In this document: positions 36,901 through 51,900 of the stretch, one piece after another
How positions within the stretch are numbered: the stretch's first letter is position 1
Layout: the number at the start of each line of letters is the position of its first letter
Source of the DNA: an uncultured Faecalibacterium sp.
GTDB taxonomy: Bacteria > Bacillota > Clostridia > Oscillospirales > Ruminococcaceae
Length of the DNA stretch: 61,580 nt
Reading direction: 5' to 3'
Assembly (NCBI GenBank): GCA_904394215.1
Contig: CAJFNF010000011.1
Span: 1 to 61,580, forward strand
Position numbers and translations under genes: made by a program
The notes under the pieces: generated by a model
Databases searched by the model: none
What the model was told of the DNA's origin: nothing
What the model saw: the letters and a program-made list of their open reading frames with translations, nothing else

Positions 36901-39900
36901 TGAAACAGTTTGCCGACCGGATCCCCGCCCGGGCGGCGGGCACCATGTCCGGCTACCTGGACGGGGCAGCGGCCCGGGCCATGAAAAAGGACCTGCAGCA
37001 GGAGCTGGACGGCCTGTTCGAGGCCTTTGTGGCGGCGGCTCACATCCAGGACAGCCGGGAGGACGATGACCCGCCGTGAAGCGCCGGCCCAAGGTGGAAC
37101 CCTACGCCGTCCCCCGGTGGATGGCCCCGGCCCTCCAGGTGCTTCGGCCCAAAAAGCGGCTGCCTGTGTCGGCCTGGGCCGAGGCCAACCGGATCCTGCC
37201 CGACACCAACGCGGTGGCGGGCCCCTGGCGGAACGCCCTGACCCCCTACCTGGTGGAGATCATGGACGCCTTCTCGGACGACGTCACAGAGCAGATCGTC
37301 TTTGTGAAGCCCACCCAGGTGGGCGGCACCTCGGCCATGGAAAACGCCCTGGGCAGCGCCATCGACCAGGACCCGGGGCCCGCCATGATGGTGTATCCCT
37401 CCGACCAGCTGGCCAAGCGGACGGTGGAATCCAAGCTGGAGCCCATGTTCAAGAACTGCCCGGCCCTGGCGGCCAAATACCGGGCCCACGAAAGCGAGGA
37501 TCTGGCCCAGCGGTTTGACGGGATGACCGTCTACCTCACCGGTGCCAACAGCCCGGCGGACCTGTCCTCCACCCCCATCCGGTATCTGTTCCTGGACGAG
37601 GTGGACAAGTACCCCGGCTCCACCAAGAAAGAATCCGACCCCGTGTCCCTGGCGGTGGAGCGCACCAAGAGCTACCGGCTGAACCGGAAGATCTTCATGG
37701 CCTCCACCCCCACCCTGAAAACAGGGCTGATCTGGCGGGCCAAGGAGGCCGCCGAGGCCGAGAAGCACTATTTCGTGCCCTGCCCCCACTGCGGGGCCTA
37801 CATCGAGCTGAAGTTCGCCCAGCTGAAATGGCCCGGCAAAGAGGAAGAGCCGGACCCCATCCAGCGGGCCCGGCGGGCGCGGTACGTCTGCCAGGAATGC
37901 GGCTGCATCCTCACCGACCGGGACAAGCCCGCCATGCTGCGGGCGGGGCGGTGGCAGTTTGTCCGCAGGGACAGCCAGACCCCCCGCAGCGTGGCCTTCT
38001 GGATGAATACCCTGTATTCGCCCTTTACCACCTTCGAGGAGGTGGTCCGGGAGTTCCTGAAGGTCAAGGACGACCCGGAGATGCTCCACAACTTTGTGAA
38101 CAGCTGGCTGGCCGAGCCCTGGGAGGACACCAAGCTCAAAACCAGCGCCGACCTGGTGCTGGAGCGCCAGACCGAGACCCCGGCCTGGCAGCTGCCCCCC
38201 TGGACCAAGCTGCTGACCGGCGGCATCGACGTCCAGGAGAACTCCATCTACTGGACCATCCGGGCCTGGGGGGACCACATGACCAGCCAGTGCGTGGCCC
38301 ACGGCCAGGCACTGTCGGGGGCGGAGCTGGAACAGGTGATGGGCACCGTCTTTCCGCTGCCGTCGGGGGGCTCTCTGATGGTGGATCTGGCCCTGATGGA
38401 TTCGGGCGACCAGACCGACGCCATCTACGAGTTCTGTCTGCTGCATGCGGACTGGGTGATCCCCAGCAAGGGCTCCTCCAAGGCCCTGCCCGGCTTTTAC
38501 CGGGTGTCCACCATCGACAAGGCGGGCAGCCGGGCCAACGGGCTGCAGCTGGTCCTGGTGGACACCGGCAAGTACAAGGACATGATCGCCGCCCGGATGC
38601 GGCGGCCCAATGGCAGCGGCTCCTGGATGGTGTACAAAGGCTGCGACCTGGACTACGCCCAGCAGGTGACCGCCGAACACAAGGTCACCGAGCGGTCGAA
38701 CGGCCGGCAGGTACAGCGGTGGGTGCCCAAATCCACCCACGCCGCCAACCACTACCTGGACTGCGAGGTCTACGCCGCCTGCGCGGCCGACCTGAAAAAC
38801 GTCCGCAGCCTGGCATTGCAGGCCCCGGCGGCGGAACCTAAGCCCCGGCCCGCACCCCAGCCCACCCCCGAGGAGGACTGGATCGGGCAGCACGAAAACT
38901 GGATTTGACAGGAGGTGAACGCCGTGGCCGACAACGAAAAGCGCCAGCGGCTGGAACAGATCAACAAGGCCATCGAGACCATCCTGGTGGGGGGCCAGTC
39001 CTACAAGATCGGCAGCCGGTCCCTGACCCGGGCGGATCTGGGGATGCTGAAATCCATGCGGGAGGACCTGGAAGCCCAGCTGGACACCGACCAGAGCGGC
39101 CCCCTGCTGAGCCGCACCTGCGTGGCCTTTTTTGACGGGAGGTGATGCCTTGTGGGCATTTTGGAAGGCCTGATCGCGGCGGTGTCCCCCCGGTGGGCCT
39201 ATGAGCGGGAGGCCTGGCGCCAGAGTTACCAGGTGCTGCGGCACTACGACGCCGCCGGCCAGGGCCGGATCAGCGGCCACTGGGCAGCCATCAACGAGAG
39301 CGCCGAGACCACCGACCGCTATAGCCGGGACATCATCCGGGCCCGGGCAAGGGACCTGGAGCGCAACAGCGACATCTTGCAGTCGGTGATCCTGGCCTAC
39401 GACCGGAACGTGGTGGGCAAGGGCTACACCCTCCGGGCAAACACCGGGGACAGCACCCTGGACCGGCGGCTGGAAGATCTCTGGCGGCAGTGGTGCGAGG
39501 CGAAAAACTGCGACGTCACCGGGGAGCAGTCCTTCACGGAACTGCTGCGGATGGCCGAGGAGCGGAAAAAGGTGGACGGCGGGATTTTGTTTTTGTTCCG
39601 CCACACCGCCGGGGGCCTGGTGCCCTTCAAGCTCCAGGCCATCGACGTGGACGAGCTGGACTCGGGCCGCACCCAGCCCCGCCGCAAGGGCAACCGGGTG
39701 GTGGGCGGCGTGGAGTACAACAGCTGGCGGCGGCCCCAGGGCTACTGGATCCAGCAGTATGACATCGAGGGGTGGCGGCAGCTGGAGTCGGTCTACATCG
39801 ACGCCAGGGACGCCTTTTTCCTCAAATCCAAGCGCCGGCCCAGCCAGCTGCGGGAGATGTCCGACCTGACCCATACCCTCACCCGGATCCGGGACGTCAA

Positions 39901-42900
39901 CGAGTACATCAACGCGGTGTCGGTGAAGGAGCGGATCGCCGCCTGCATGGCGGTGTTCATCCGCAAGGCCCTGCCCTCGGGAGGCTTCGGCCGGTCGGCG
40001 GTGCAGACAGGCGACAGCGGCCGCATCGACTACGCCGGGAAAAAGCTGACCCCCGGCATGATCATGGAGCTGAACCCCGGGGACAGCGTGGACGCCGTCA
40101 ACCCCGGCAGCGCCGCCACCGACGCCGCCTCCTTCCTGCGGACCCAGCAGGCTTTGGTGGGGGCGGGGCAGGGCCTCAGCTATGAGGCGGTGAGCCGGGA
40201 CATGAAGGGCTCCACCTATTCCAGCGCCCGGCAGAATGCGGTGGAGGACGAATACACCTACGCCGCCGACATCGAGCTGCTCCAGCGGATGATGTCGGAA
40301 ATTTACGAGCAGTTTGTGATCTCCTGTGTCCTGGCGGGGCTGATCGCCCCGGCGGGGTTCTGGGAGAACAAAAAGAAATACATGGCCCACAGCTGGGTGA
40401 AAGCCCCGAAAAAGTGGATCGACCCCGCCAAGGAGGCGGGGGCCGGCCAGACCGCCCTGCAGTCGGGCCAGAAAACCTATCAGGACGTCTGCGCCGAGCG
40501 GGGCAAAGACTGGCGGCAGGCCATTGAGGAGACAGCCGAGGTCCTGGCCTATGGCCGGGAACACGGCGTAGACATGGGAGGTGTACTGTTTGGCAGCAAA
40601 GCAGCAGCCCTGGCCCCTGACACGGACCAGGAACAGCCCCGGGAAGAATGACGGCACCCGTTCCATGGGCCAGATCCTGGCCCGGGAAGGTGAGTCGGAG
40701 AACAGCCGCCGGCGGATCCTCAGCTTTTCCAGCGAGGAGCCGGTGGACCGGTATTTCGGCCCCGAGATCCTGGACCACAGCGGGGACGCGGTGAACCTGC
40801 AGCGCCTGAATGAGATCGGCGTCCTGCTTTTCAACCACGACACCGACAAGGTGGTGGGGAAAATCCTCCGGGCCTGGGTGGAAAACGGCCGGGGCATGGC
40901 CGAGGTGGAGTTTGACACCGACGCCGCAGCCGAGACGGTGTTCCAGAAGGTCCGGTCCGGCACCCTGAAAACCACCTCGGTCCGCTACCGGGTGGACCGG
41001 TGGGAAATCGTGGAGGCCGGCAAGACCTCCTCCGACGGCCGGTTCACCGGGCCATGTTCCATTGCCCGCAAGTGGACACCGGTGGAGGTGTCCATTGTGT
41101 CGGTCCCGGCGGACCCCACCGTCGGGGTGGGCCGCTCGGAAGGGGAAGAGGCCCTGCCTCTCGACCTGTGGGAGCGGCAGATCCAGATCAACGCAAACAA
41201 AATGAGGTGACAACAGCATGAACAAAACCGAAGCACTTGCCCGTCAGCAGGCCCTGGTGAACCAGGCCCGCGCCGAAAGCCGCAGCCTCACCCCCGAGGA
41301 GCAGGCGGAGTTTGACCGCTGCCAGCAGATCATCGACGCTGCCCCCGCCGACAGCATCAGCCAGGGGGCCCCGGAGGGCCAGCGGGGCGCAGACCCCGCC
41401 GCACCCGACCCCATCCAGCAGGCTCTGGCCGCCGAGCGCCAGCGGACGGCCGACATCACCAGCCTGTGCCGTCAGGTGGGTATGGATGCCGACCCCTTTA
41501 TCCGGGACGGCTCGGACATGAACGCCGTCCGGGAGGCCGCCGTGCGTTTTATGATCCAGCACCACGGCCCGGTGGGGGCCCGTTTCACCGACCACGACCA
41601 GCAGCAGGACTTCCGCCAGGCAGCCTCCGACGCCATCCTGATGCGCAGCGGCTTTGGGGTGAGCAGCCCCACCGAGGAGGCCTATCAGATGCAGCGGCTG
41701 TCCCTGCGGGACCTGGCCATCGAGTGCCTGGCCCGGGAGGGTGCAGGCACCACCACCGAGCTGCTGCGGATGAGCCGGGACGACCTGTGGGAGCAGCTGC
41801 AGCGCCAGTTCCTCAGCCCCACCGCAGCCTTCCCCGCCATCCTGGACAACACCATCCGCAAGAGCATCGTCCAGCGGTACCAGTCCGCCCCCACCACCTT
41901 CCAGGTATGGACCACCGAGGGCACCCTGAACGACTTCAAGCCCTCGAAAGATCACGAGTACCTGCTGGGCGGCGCCGGGGAGTTTTTGGAGGTGGCCGAG
42001 GGCGGCGAGCTGAAACACGACACCCTGAAAACCGAGCTGCTGCCCCAGCGCAAGCTGTCCACCTACGGCCGCCAGTTTTCCATGACCCGGGAGGCCTTTG
42101 TGAACGACGACATCGGCCTCATCACCGAGATGCCCGGCCAGTACGCGGCCGCGGCCAAGCGCACCATCAACAAACAGGTCTACCAGATCCTGATGACCAA
42201 CCCCGCCATCTTTGACGGCGTGGCCCTGTTTGACGCCGCCCACGGCAACCTGATGGAGACCGGCGGCGCTCCCTCCATCGACACCATGCAGGCCATCATG
42301 CTCAAGCTCCTGAGCCAGACCGACCCCTTTGGGGAGAGCATCATGGTCCAGCCCCGGTTCGTCATCGTGCCGGTGGGCTACGGCTTCAAGATGTCCCAGA
42401 TCCTGGAAAGCCCCCAGATCGAGGTGGAGGGGATCGGCAGCCACACCGCCAACGCCCTCTACCAGTACCGCAACACCCTGCAGGTGGTGGAGGAGGGCAC
42501 CATCAACGTCCTGGCCAAGGGCGCAGCCCTGCCCTGGTTCATGGCGGGGGACCCCGCCACCGGCCGCTCCATCCAGGTGGACTACCTGAACGGCATGAAG
42601 ACTCCCTCCATCCGCCGCAGCCAGCCCGCTGGCCGACTGGGCTATGTGTGGGACATCTGGATGGACTGGGGCGTCAGCGCAGTGGACTGGCGGGGCATCG
42701 CCAAGAACCCCGGGGTCAGCCAGTAAGGAGGTACAGCTATGGCAGCGATTTTTTACCAGATCGGCGATGTGATCGACTACACCGCCGCAGAAGCCCTGTC
42801 CTTGGGGGACGTGGTGGATCTGTCCACCCGCATCGGCGTGGCCGGTGCCGACATCGCGAAAGACGCCGCCGGCCCGGTGCAGGTGACCGGCGTCTACCGG

Positions 42901-45900
42901 ATCCCCAAGGCCTCCGGCGCCGTGACGGTGGGCCAGGCCCTCTACTGGGACAAGTCCGCCAAAAACATCACCACCACCAGCGGCAGCACCCCGGCGGGCT
43001 GGGCCGTGGCCCCCGCCGCCAGCGAGGACCCCGACGTCCTGGTCAAGATCGGGTGAGGGGGGACGATGGCCGTGAAACAGCTGATTGCCAAGCGCTCCAT
43101 CCTTTACCAGAACCGGATCTACGCCCCCGGCGAGGCCCTGCCCGCCGCCGATGGCCGGATGGCCGCCGCCTGGCAGGAGGACACGCCCCCCGCTGAAATG
43201 CTCACCGGCCACCTGGCCCAGCTGAACGAGATGACCAAGGCAGAACTGACCGACCTGGCGGGTGAGCTGGGCCTGGATGTGTCGGCCGCCAGGACCAAGG
43301 CCGACCTGGTGGCCCTGATCGGGGCCGCAGAAGTCCAGGCCCCCGCCGAGGCGGTCCAGGACACCGACGATGAAACCCAACAGAACGATGACGAGGGCAC
43401 CCAGTGATGGGCGCCCTTTCGTTTAAGGACTGCATCGCCGCGGATATCCACCAGGTTTTCCTGAATGAGGAGGAATTTGCCGATATCCACACCGTGGACG
43501 GCAGGCCCATGGGGGTGATCCTGGACGATGACGGCCTGCAGCAGCGGGATGCCGCCCGGGGCGGCGTCCACACCGACGGTCTCTACAAGAGCCGGCGGCT
43601 GATCTATCTCTCCAAAGCCGACTACGGCGGCCGGCCGGTCCCCGGAAAGGCCCTCAACCTGGACGGCCGCATCTGGTATGTGGTCAGTGCGGATGAGGAC
43701 GCCGGGATGCTGACCATCGAACTGGAGGCGAACCGGACATGATCCAGATCGAAGTGGACACCCAGGGCCAGATGGTGGCCATCGGCCAGCGGCTGGAACA
43801 GCTGGCCTTTGAGGCCCCCAATGTGCTGCGCCTCTCCCTGAATGCAGCGGCCCGGCAGGTCCGCAAGCAGCTGATCCAGGATGTGGCCGACACCTACACG
43901 GTGGAGGACAGCGTCCTGAAGGACAGCAGCAAGGGCGCACCCAGGCTCCAGACCGCCAAGCCCGGGAAGATGGAGGCGGTGATCCGCTCCAAAGGCCCCA
44001 TGCTGGACCTGCTGGAGTTCATGGTCCGTGATTCCGACCGGGGCGTCCAGGCCAAGGTCCTGGAATCCGGCGGCCTGAAATTCCTGGAGCGGGGCGGCGC
44101 CCCGGCCTTCATCGGACAGTTCGCCAATGATCACCGGGCGGTGCTCCAGCGGCAGGTGGGCCAGACCTACACCATGGCCGGGGCCCAGGTCCGCATCCAG
44201 CGATACGGCATGCCCACCGACGGAAAGTGGCCCGACCTGACCCGGATCAAAAAGCTGCTGGGCCCGGCGGTGCCCAGCATGATGGCCAATGAAGAGGTCC
44301 AGGACCGGGGCAGAGCCCTGCTCTACCAGGTGCTGGACCAGGAAATCGACAAGCGGATCAGCAGGATGCTGAAACAGCAGCAGAAGAAGGGGTGAGGCCA
44401 TGAACGAACTTTACGGCATGACCGCCGAGTTTGCCGCCGACGCCCTGGCCGCTGACCTGGAGGACCTGTTTGCCGGGCAGCTGTACCGCAGCTCGGCCGG
44501 CGAAAAACGGGCCATCCGGTATTTTGTCAACGACCTGCCGGTGGCCGCCGGCAACGATGAGGACCGGGGCGAGCACGCCCAGGAGCCCTACATCATCGTC
44601 CGGATCGGGGAGGGGACCATCCCGGAGGGAGACGCCGCCCAGGAAGTCCAGATCATCCTGGTGATCTGCCTGTATGACGACCGGCCTGACCGCCAGGGCT
44701 ACCGGGATGTGCTCCACATCATCCATGAGATCACCGCCCGCTACTGCAAAAACCCGGTGATCCGCATCCGGCCCGGCAGCGTCGGCGCCCGGGGCGGCCC
44801 CTATACCGTGAAAAAACCCATCGGGTGGTCTGTCCAGAACCAGCCCACCACCCCCTATTACTACGGGATTGTGGAGTTCAGCCTGGAAATCCCCACCATT
44901 TGCCCGGAGGTGCCTTTTACATGAACAAGAAAACCAAAACCGTCGGCTCCCTGGTCTACTGCGGCCCCAACATCAAGGGGCTGGCCATGACCTGGACCAT
45001 TTACACCAATGGCCTGCCGGAGAAATTGCAGGCGGCGGCCGAGGCCGACAAGGCTCTGGCCAGCCTGATTGTGCCTCTGGACCAGATGCCGGATGCCATG
45101 AAGCAGATCCAGCTGAAATACGGCAAGATCTACACCTGTTACAAGCGCGTTCTGGACGCGCAGAAAGGGTAAGGTGATTCCATGTACGACCATGGCGTAG
45201 GCGTAGTCGAACAGTCCACCAGCAACACCACACCGGTGGAAAGCGCGGCGGGGCTGCAGGTGATTTTCGGCACCGCCCCCATCCATCTGCTGAAGGACCC
45301 GGCGGCTGCCGTCAACAAGCCTTTCCTCTGCTACTCTTTCGGGGAGTGCCAGCTGGGGCTGGGCTATTCCGATGATTTCAAGGACTTCACCCTCTGCCAG
45401 AGCATGGACGCCAGCTTCCGGGTGTTCAGCGTGGCGCCCGTCATCCTGGTGAACGTCCTGGACCCGGGCAAAGAGAGCCACACCACCGCCAACGAGGAGG
45501 CAGACTACCCGGTGGCCGAGGGGGTGGTCCGGTATGACAAGCCCTTTGTGCTGCTGAACACCCTGACGGTGAAAAACGGCGACGCCCCCCTCACCGAGGG
45601 GGAGGACTACCTGGCCCAGCACGCCGAGGACGGCTCAGTGACCATCACCCTGCTGGATGAGGCCGCCGAGGCCGAGACGGTGAAGATCGCCAGCACCAGC
45701 CTCAACCCCGCCGGGGTGACCAATGCCGACATCGTGGGCGGCGTGGACGCCGAGACCGGCGCCGAGACCGGCATCGAGATGGTGCGCCGGATCTATCCCA
45801 AGTTCGGCATGACTGCCGGCATCCTGCTGGCCCCCGGCTGGAGCCAGGACCCGGTGGTCACCGCTGCCCTCCAGGCCAAGACCGAGGGAATCTGCGGGGT

Positions 45901-48900
45901 ATTCCGGGCCCAGACCTACATCGACATCGGCACAGACAAGAAAAAGGGCGGCGCTGCCGTCTACACCGAGGTCAAGACCGCCAAGGAAAAGCAGGGGGTC
46001 ACCTCGGCCTTTGCGGCGGCCCTCTGGCCCATGGTGGCGGTGGGCAGCAAGATCTATGCCATGTCGGCCATGCTGGCCCCCCTGACTGCCACGGTGGATG
46101 CCGGCAACGACGATGTGCCCTACGAGAGCCCCTCCAACAAGGACCTGCGGATCACCGGCACCGTCCTCCACGACGGCACCGAAGTGCTGCTGGACCAGCA
46201 GCAGGCCAACGACCTGCTGAACTCGGGCGGCATCATCACCGCCATCAACGCCAACGGCTGGAAGGCCTGGGGCAACAACACCGCCGCCTATCCCTCCACC
46301 ACCGACCCCAAGGACCGGTTCCTGGCGGTGCGGCGGTTCTTCAACTGGGACGCCAACAACTTCATCCTGACCTATTTCCAGAAGGTGGACAACCCCGCCA
46401 ACACCCGGCTGGTCCAGTCCATCGTGGACAGCCAGAACATCAAAGGCAACGGCTATGTGGCCCGGGATTATGTGGCGGGGTATCGCTGCGAGTTCCGGGA
46501 GGAGGAAAACCCCCTCACCGACCTGCTGAACGGCCACCTGACCACCCACACCTTCCTGGCGCCCTACACCCCGGCGGAGTACATCGAGAACATCAACGAA
46601 TACGACACCGCCGCCCTGGAGGCGGCGCTCACCGGAGGTGACGCAGCGTGAACAACATCCCCAGCAAAATCCACAGCTATAACCTCTACAACGACGACCA
46701 GGGGGGCCGGTTCTTCGGCGTGGGCGATGAGTGCACCCTGCCCGACTTCGAGCAGCTGACCGAAACCCTCAGCGGCGCCGGCATCCTGGGAGAGCTGGAT
46801 GACCCGGCCCCCGGCCACTATTCCAACCAGCAGATGGAGATCCCCTTCCGGGTGCTGGACGAGGAGCCCATCAGCCTGATGGACACCACCAGGGCGGTGA
46901 AGCTGACCATGCGGGGGGCCCTGCAGTCCCTGACGTCGGAAGGGGACACCGCCTTCCGGCCTTTGAAGGTGGTGGTGCGGGGCAAGTGCGCCACCCTGAA
47001 ACTGGGCACCCTCAAGGCCGCCACCGCCATGAGCAGCAGCGTCACCCTGAATATCTCTTACATCAAGATTTCGCTCAACGGCAAGGAGCTGGTGGAGCTG
47101 GACAAGCTCAACGGCATTTTCAAGATCGACGGCAAAGACGTCCTGCAGAAAGTGAGGGAGATGACCTGATATGAACGCACACATTGCAGACCCCAATGTC
47201 CTGGACCCCGCGGCCCAGAATCCCCAGAATTTCGAGCTCACCCCCGCAGCCGCCCCCGACACCGAGGACCAGGAGGACCTGGTCCTCCGCTTCCAAAAGC
47301 CCTATTCCTTCGAGGGGGAAACCTACACTGAGGTGGACCTCAGCGGCCTGGAGGACCTCTCGGCCGCCGACCTGTGCAAGGTGGGCAAGATGGTGAAAAA
47401 GATCGACGGGGTGGACCCCATCGCCGAGATGTCCCTGCCCTACGCCATCTTCATGGCGGCCCGGGTCACCGGCAAGCCCCTGGAGTTTTTCCAGCAGCTG
47501 CCCGCCCGGGAGGCCGTCAAGCTGAAAAATCTGGTGGTGGGTTTTCTTTACGGCGAGGTTGGGGAGGAATAACCCCGCCGGAAATCCGCAAGGCCTGCGT
47601 GGCCCTGTCCCTGCAGCTCCACAGCGGGATTGATTACTTTTTGGAAATGTCCCTGGAGGACCTGAACGAACTGGCAAAGGTGGTGATGGAGTATGCCCAA
47701 GAGCAAAGTCATGGAACTGGCCATCAAAATCGCCGGTAAGGTGGACAAGTCCCTGGGCACCAGCGTCAAAACCTCCTCCAAGCAGCTGAACACCATCATC
47801 CAGGCTGCCAACAAGGTGTCTGATGTGACAACGGTCGGCTTGGCAGCCATGGGTACTGGCGCCATGGCGGCTGCTAAATATCTGACGGATCTGGGCGGGG
47901 AGTGGCAGAAGGCCACCAACCAGGTGGCCTCCTCCACCGGCGCGGCTGGCGCCCAGCTGGAAAAGCTCCGGGGTGTCATGGAGACGGTCTACGCCAACAA
48001 TTTCGGCGCCGACGTCAACGACGTGGCCGAGGCGGTGGCCCTGGTGGACAAAAACATGGCCAGCCTGAGCCAGAACGGCATGGTCCAGGCCACCCAGGGG
48101 GCCATCGCCCTGCGGGACGCCTTCGGCTACGACGTGGCCGAATCCACCCGGGCCGCCGAGGCCATCCGCAAAAACTTTGGCGTCTCGGCAGAAAAGGCCT
48201 TTGACCTGATCGCCGCCGGCGCCCAGAACGGCCTGGACTTTTCGGGAGAACTGATCGACACCATCAACGAGTACTCGGTCCAGTTCGCCAAGCTGGGCCT
48301 GTCCGCCGACGATATGTTCCAGATCCTCCAGTCGGGTGCCGACGGCACCGCCTGGAACCTGGACAAGGTGGGCGACGCGGTGAAGGAGTTTTCGGTCCGG
48401 GCCATCGACGGCAGCGACACCACCATCAGCGCCTTCCAGGCTCTGGGCTATGACGCCGACCAGATGATGGCCACCTTCGCCGCCGGCGGAGAGGGCGCAA
48501 ACCAGGCCTTTTTCGAGGTTTTGGACCAGCTGCTGTCCATGGACGACCAGGTCCAGCGGGACGCCGTGGGCGTCAAGCTGTTCGGCACCATGTGGGAGGA
48601 CCTGGGTGCCGGGGCCCTGCAGGCCATGGCCGACGCCTCCTCGGCGGCCTACAGCACCGGCGCGGCCCTGGAACAGATCAACCAGGTCCAGTACAACGAC
48701 CTGGACAGCGCTTTGGAAGGGGTGCGGCGCCACCTGGAAGTGGCCATGCTGCCCGCCGCCGACGCGGTGTATCAGGCTTTGATGGAGCACATGCCCGAGG
48801 TAACCGGCGCTTTGGATGAGATGTCCCCCGTGATCCAGGAGATCGCGGGGGATTTCGGCGACATGGCCGCCGGCGCTTTTGCCGACGCTCTGCCCCAGCT

Positions 48901-51900
48901 GGCAGCGGGCCTGCGGGACTTTGTGGCCTGGCTGCCCGGGGCCTACGACGCCGCGAAACCCTTCCTGACCTTTTTGTGGGAGAACAAGGGGACGGTGGCC
49001 GCCTTTGCGGTGGCCCTGCGCACCGTGGGCCCGGCGGTGAACCTTGTCTCCAAGGGAATGGCAGCCTTCAGCCAGGCAAAGACCTTCTTCGCCCTGCTCC
49101 AGGCCTCCGGCAAGCTGGGCCAGTTTGTCACCATCCTGAAAGCCGCCGGCACCGCCCTGGCGGGGCCCCTGGGGGTCATCCTGGCCATCGGCACCGCCCT
49201 GGTGCTGCTGTACCGGAACTGGGGCCAGGTGGACGCTGTGGTTCAGTCCTTCATCGCCATGGTAAGCGAACGCTTCCCGGCGGCGGGGGCCTTCCTCCAG
49301 GCCTTCTGGCAGTCCATCCAGGCCGCCGCAGGCAACGCCCAGGCCATCATCCAAAACCTTTTGGATTTTGTGGGCAACGTCTTTGCCGGCAACTGGTCCG
49401 CCGCCTGGCAGAATGTGGTCAACATCTTCGGCAACATTTTCGGGATGCTTGGCAACATCGCCAAGGCACCCATCAACGGGGTCATCGCTATCATCAACAG
49501 TGCCATCGAGGGGATCAACGGCCTGTCGGTGGATATCCCCGACTGGGTACCGGTGGTGGGGGGCAAACAGCTGGGCTTCTCGATTCCCACCATCCCTCAG
49601 CTGGCGGCGGGCGGCATCGCCACCCGGCCTACCCTGGCCCAGATCGGCGAGGGCGGTGAGCCGGAAGCGGTGATGCCTCTGTCCAAGCTGGCCCAGCTGC
49701 TGGATCAATGGCCGAAACCCGGCCCCAATGGCCGGGGCGGCGGCGCCGCCGGGGGCGAGAATATCACCTTTGCCCCGGTGTTCAACTTCTACGGCGGTAC
49801 CCCCACCCGGGAGGAGGCCCAGGAAGCCGGACGTATCAGCTTCGCCGAGTTCAAGCGGCTGTATAAGCAGATGAAAGCCGAGGAGCGCCGGAAAAATTTC
49901 CGCACCGACCCGGTCTAGAGCAATCCTATGAAATAGCGTGAAGCCTGCCATACACCCGGAATGGGGTCTGGGGCGAAGCCCCAGGTTCCGAAAAAGGGCG
50001 GGTGGGTGGGCATTCAGATGAAAAGGCACGGGCTTTTCCGAACCTGAAACTTAAGGAACTGATCGCACTTAGGCCCCACATTGCAGTAAATGGTTGACTT
50101 TTTCCGGGATTGCGCTAAGGAGGAAATTTGATGGAAGCAACCTACACCACCCGGGCGGGGGACGCCTGGGACCTCATCGCCCACCGGGTCTACGGGGATG
50201 TGAAGTACACCGGCTGGCTGATGGAGCACAATTTCCCCCTGCTGGATGTGTTTGTGTTTGACGCCGGGACGGTGCTGAACACCCCGCCCCTGCCGGCAGA
50301 GCCCGCTGTTTCCAGCCTGCCCGCCTGGAGGACCCGGTGAGGCCCCGGCGGGCGGAAGCCGCCCTGACCTGGAACGGGGCGGCGGTGACCACCGACATGA
50401 TCGGCTCCAAAGGGGCAGTGACCTACACCGACCCGGCGGACGGCGAGTCGGACACCATCGACATCGAGATCAACGACCGGGACGCCCAGTGGGCGGGGGA
50501 CTGGCTGCCCCAAAAAGGGGACACCCTCACCGCCCGGATTTTGATTTATGACTGGGACGGCGAGGGGGACGACCGCAGCTTCGACTGCGGCTCCTTCACC
50601 CTGGACGACTACAGCTTTTCGGGCTGGCCCCGGACCGGCACCATCTCGGGGGTGTCGGTGCCGGCGGATACGTCGTTCAAGGCCACCAGCCGCACCAAAA
50701 CCTGGGAGAAGGCCACCCTCCAGGCCATCGGCCAGGAAATCGCGTCCCGGGCGGGGATCTCCCTGGTGTGGGACGTGGAGGGCGGGGATGTGCCCATCGA
50801 AACGGTGGAGCAGACCGAGCAGAACAACTGCGAGTTCTACACCCAGCTCTGCCAGACCTACGGCCTTTCCCTCAAGCTCTACGCCCAGAAGCTGGTGGTG
50901 TACGACCGGGAGGCCTACAAGGCCAAAGAGCCGGTGGACACCCTCCGCAGGGAGGACATCCAGACCTGGAACTGGCACACCAAACTGGAAGGCACCTACA
51001 CCGGCGGCGAATACACCTACACCGAGCCCAACTCGGAGGAGGAGATCAAGGCCACGGTGGGCGGCGGGGAACGGATCCTGAAGGAGTCGGGCAAGGCGGA
51101 CAACGCCGCCGACGCCCAGCGGAAGATCACCGCCCTGGTGAACAATGCCAACCACGGCGCCACCACTTTGTCGGTGACCATCACCGGCCGGCCGGGGCTG
51201 GTGGCCACCAGTGCGTGACGGTGGAGGGGATGGGCGGCGCCATCGACGGCAAGTATTACATCGACAGCGCCGCCAGCAAGATCGGCAGCGGCTACACCAT
51301 GGACCTGGAACTGTCCAAAGTGGAAGGAGGGAGCCTGTGAGCGCAGAAATCCGTGTGGGGAAGGTGTCCAGCATCGACTATCCCAGCGGGATGATCCGGG
51401 TGGTGTACCACGACAAGGACAACGATGTCACCCGGCCCATCCCCCTGTTTTCGTCGGAATACGCCATGCCCCCGGTGGGGGCCCTGGTGGCGGTGGTGCA
51501 TCTGTCCAACGGCGCCGAGGCCGGGGTGGTGCTGGGCCGGCCCTGGTCGGCCAAACTGACGCCCCCGGAAGGCTTCGAGGGCCTTTACCGCAAGGAATTT
51601 GACCTGACCCCGGGCCAGTGCTATTTCCGCTACGATGCCGCAGGCCCCGAGAGCCTGTTCCACAATGAGGGGGACAGCGGGGTGGAAATCCAGGGCAGCC
51701 AGGACACCCGGATCAAGGGAGACCGCACCGAAACCATCGAGGGCAGCGCAGACACCACCGTCCAGGGGGACAGCTCCGAGACAGTCCAGGGCAGCCGCAC
51801 CAGCACGGTCCAGGGGAATGACGGGGTCACCGTCACAGGCAAAAGGACCCTGCAGGTGGGCGGGGACGCGGCAGCCACCGTCCAGGGCAGCGCAGACACC